13,384 bases of DNA. Source: Damh-18 sp036275695 (GTDB taxonomy: Bacteria; Patescibacteriota; Minisyncoccia; Phycocordibacterales; UBA918). Location: contig DASUDI010000031.1 in assembly GCA_036275695.1 (NCBI GenBank), positions 1 to 13,384 of the forward strand, written 5' to 3'. The notes under the pieces are model-generated. The model was given only the letters and a program-made list of their open reading frames with translations. It made no database searches and had not been told where the DNA came from. Shown here piece by piece: positions 11,179-13,384 of this stretch (the stretch's first letter is position 1; the number at the start of each line of letters is the position of its first letter). Position numbers and translations under genes: made by a program.

Positions 11179-13185
11179 TTACTCTAACGTGCTTTTGCGA
11201 AGCATTGACGCGTTGTACGCGACAATCACCGTCGAAAGTGACATGAGCACCGCCGCATATGCGGGCTGCAGCATAATCCCATACGTCATAAATGCTCCCG
11301 CTGCCACGGGAAGCGCGATGATATTATATCCCGTAGCCCAGAAAAGATTTTCAATCATCTTACGATAGGTGCGGCGCGAGAGGGTTATTATTTTTGAAAT
11401 ATCTCGTGGATCATTTTTCATGAGAATAATTCCCGCTGATTCTATGGCTACATTAGTGCCAGCTCCAATCGCAATACCGAGATCAGCTTGGGTAAGGGCA
11501 GGGGCGTCATTTACTCCATCGCCTACCATGGCAACACATTCACCACGCGCTTGCAGACGCTTCACCACGTCAGCCTTTTGATTTGGTAATACGCGCGCGA
11601 AATATTCCTCAATACCAAGCTCACGAGAAACCCAAGCCGCAACATCATCAGCATCACCCGTTATCATCGCCACCTTAATACCACGCTCTTTCAATTTGGA
11701 AATTGCATCACGAGATACGTCACGAATCACATCAGCAAGCGCAATGCCTCCAATCCACACACCCTCCTCAACAACATGGATAACAGTCTTACCATCTTGC
11801 TCATGAGCACGCACAATTTCTTGATATTCATCTGGAATATTCACCTTGTACTCAGCAAGAAGTGTGGCGGAGCCCACAAATACCTGCTTTTTCTCAATCT
11901 CAACGCGCACTCCTTTTCCGCGGATATTTGCAAACTCATGCGCCATGGGAATAGCGGTCCGTTCTTTTTGAGCATGGGCAACAATAGCACGACCAATAGG
12001 GTGTTCTGATGTTTGATTAGCGCTTGCGGCAAATGCCAACGTCTTTCCTATATCACCAATAAGCGCAATTACACCAAATGTTCCCTGTGTGAGGGTTCCT
12101 GTCTTATCAAAAAGAACCGTACTCACGTTTCGCGCGGTTTCAAGCGCAATGCGTTGTTTTACAAAAAAACCATGCTGTGACGCCAGTGCCGTAGACAGTG
12201 ACGCAACGAGCGGTATCGCGAGTCCCAGCGCGTGCGGACACGTAATCACTAGCACCGCGACAAAACGCTCAAGCGCAAATCCAAGTGGATGCCCGAGCAT
12301 AATCCACACCCCAAATGTCACAAACCCAGCGCCTACGGCAAGTATAGTGAGATAAAACGCGGCGCGATCTGAGAGTAACTGCAATTTTGACCGCGAACGT
12401 TCTGCCTCAGCAACAAGACGCATGATACCGGCAAGAAATGTATTATCTCCAAGCTTCGTAAGTTGCACCTCAATACTACCATCACCATTTATAGAACCTG
12501 CAATTACTTCATCATCTTTTTGCTTCGCAATCAATCGTGATTCTCCCGTAATGAACGATTCATCTACTTCTGACTCACCGCGAACCACAACCCCGTCAGC
12601 AGGCACACGACTGCCTGGGCGAACAAGAATCACATCAAGTTCTCTGAGTTCTGAAACCGACACCAACACAAAAGCATCGCCATGCACAACCTCAGCGGTA
12701 TCGGGAAGAAGTTTGGCAAGTTCACGAAGCGCGCCACGCGCGCCACGCACCGCTTTCATTTCAATGTAGTGTCCTATGAGCATTACCGCCACGAGCGTGG
12801 AAAGTTCCCAAAATAGAGTCATGCCATGCCCTAAAAAGACCACTCCCATGCTGTATGCGTATGCCGCAGTAATTGCAATGGCGATGAGAAGCATCATACC
12901 TGGCGTACGCGAGCGCAACTCACTCCACGCACCCCTAAGAAATACTGAACCTCCATAAAAAAATACAACACTACCGAGCAAGGCCGTGCCGTATGCGGAA
13001 CCTGGAAATAGTGGAGCAGACCAACCAAAAAATGATTCGGGTAAATCGGAATACACCACGAGTGGTATTGTAAGAACAAGGACAACCCAAAACTTTGTTA
13101 AAAAATCTGCTGTATGATGTCCCACATGTTCATCGTGATGCGTATTCATAGTGCGGTGCTCCGAATGAACGTGTTGGTAATTCAT
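11179..13185 (-). CDS. copB: CopB-type (P1B-3, CPH) copper-transporting P-type ATPase
   Basis: A 668-residue P1B ATPase that should export copper across the cytoplasmic membrane at the cost of ATP. The sequence shows a His-rich N-terminus (about 9 His in the first 24 residues) instead of an HMA domain. The ion-path motif CPH is at 316-318, with the actuator TGES at 213-216 and the phosphorylation site DKTGT (D360). The nucleotide-binding SEHP has H395, and the hinge GDGVND is at 555-560. C-terminal helices contain YN (620-621) and MSLST (648-652). CPH rather than CPC, together with the His-rich tail and MSxST, places it in the CopB (P1B-3) group. An alternative start at M13 would keep part of the His-rich tail. 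TACTAT lies 5 nt before the ATG. No metal-responsive operator is recognised. Confidence 0.93.
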   Translation of the reverse strand: MNYQHVHSEHRTMNTHHDEHVGHHTADFLTKFWVVLVLTIPLVVYSDLPESFFGWSAPLFPGSAYGTALLGSVVFFYGGSVFLRGAWSELRSRTPGMMLLIAIAITAAYAYSMGVVFLGHGMTLFWELSTLVAVMLIGHYIEMKAVRGARGALRELAKLLPDTAEVVHGDAFVLVSVSELRELDVILVRPGSRVPADGVVVRGESEVDESFITGESRLIAKQKDDEVIAGSINGDGSIEVQLTKLGDNTFLAGIMRLVAEAERSRSKLQLLSDRAAFYLTILAVGAGFVTFGVWIMLGHPLGFALERFVAVLVITCPHALGLAIPLVASLSTALASQHGFFVKQRIALETARNVSTVLFDKTGTLTQGTFGVIALIGDIGKTLAFAASANQTSEHPIGRAIVAHAQKERTAIPMAHEFANIRGKGVRVEIEKKQVFVGSATLLAEYKVNIPDEYQEIVRAHEQDGKTVIHVVEEGVWIGGIALADVIRDVSRDAISKLKERGIKVAMITGDADDVAAWVSRELGIEEYFARVLPNQKADVVKRLQARGECVAMVGDGVNDAPALTQADLGIAIGAGTNVAIESAGIILMKNDPRDISKIITLSRRTYRKMIENLFWATGYNIIALPVAAGAFMTYGIMLQPAYAAVLMSLSTVIVAYNASMLRKSTLE

Positions 13186-13384
13186 AATTAATAGTAATTA
13201 TGGTGATTAATCCCCATAACGACGGTGTAACTACGGCAGTAGTCTGACGCACTCTCACTCCCTCAACAAATCCCTATAATTTTGTTCTATATAATTATAG
13301 CACAATCAAAAACCATGAGTGCACGGAAGGAGTCATGCAACTTACACAGTAATAACACCGCATGAAAAATGACTTTTATCAGAA
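13186..13384. other. Intergenic region upstream of copB with a symmetric TATAATTATA
   Basis: No convincing gene in this stretch. TATAATTATA at 13290-13299 reads the same on both strands and could act as a -10 in either direction. A plus-strand frame opens at ATG 13362 (MKNDFYQ) and runs off the window; it may be the start of the next gene but is too short to judge. A GGAG at 13328-13331 precedes only a 5-codon frame. Confidence 0.3.

Noticed and set aside
13315..13365. A 16-codon frame from ATG 13315
   Set aside because: Too short, with no conserved character or clear ribosome binding site.

Overview
The window looks like a chromosomal stretch from a small-genome bacterium of the Candidate Phyla Radiation (Patescibacteria, probably a Parcubacteria-type lineage). 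This placement is an inference. It rests on the gene set (RNase Y, a single HU, an ECF-like sigma factor paired with a DUF5667-type membrane protein, many small proteins), on almost no Shine-Dalgarno sequences in front of genes, and on short intergenic regions. TGA is used as a normal stop (acetyltransferase, sigma factor), so this is not one of the UGA-recoding lineages.

Layout: 3-332 is an open frame running in from the left edge, possibly the tail of a glycosyltransferase. 447-2660 carries rny (RNase Y), a strong terminator, the HU gene with its terminator, and a short three-hairpin transcription unit that looks like a small RNA. 2717-3564 (minus) has a 58-residue membrane protein and a GNAT acetyltransferase. 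A tRNA-Gly(UCC) on minus follows, then a membrane-anchored trypsin-like protease on plus. The protease converges, over a shared bidirectional terminator, on a minus-strand operon of an ECF-like sigma factor and its overlapping DUF5667-type membrane partner. Next, on minus, come a CorA transporter and an RBBP9-like serine hydrolase (2 nt apart), with a 20-bp hairpin between the hydrolase and the sigma gene. tRNA-Pro(UGG) on plus is followed by yraN, tRNA-Gly(GCC), an HTH protein with a possible LAGLIDADG-like domain, a cupin, and a CopB-type (CPH) copper P-type ATPase, all on minus.

The most striking signal lies between 9109 and 10585. There are eleven copies or near copies of the palindrome TGTTTCACGTGAAACA, the classical ParB-binding parS centromere site, one of them exact. 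Six sit inside coding sequence (four in yraN, two in the HTH gene), and all six are read in the same codon phase. Beside the exact copy is an AT-rich intergenic stretch with two full-consensus DnaA boxes and a third near match, spaced 20-21 bp. Together these suggest the partition centromere, and possibly the replication origin, of this chromosome, although no parA, parB, dnaA or dnaN lies in the window.

A second recurrent theme is promoter layout. Several genes have an extended -10 (TGnTAnnnT) placed so that transcription should start at or within a few bases of the ATG. This points to leaderless or near-leaderless translation as a normal mode in this organism.
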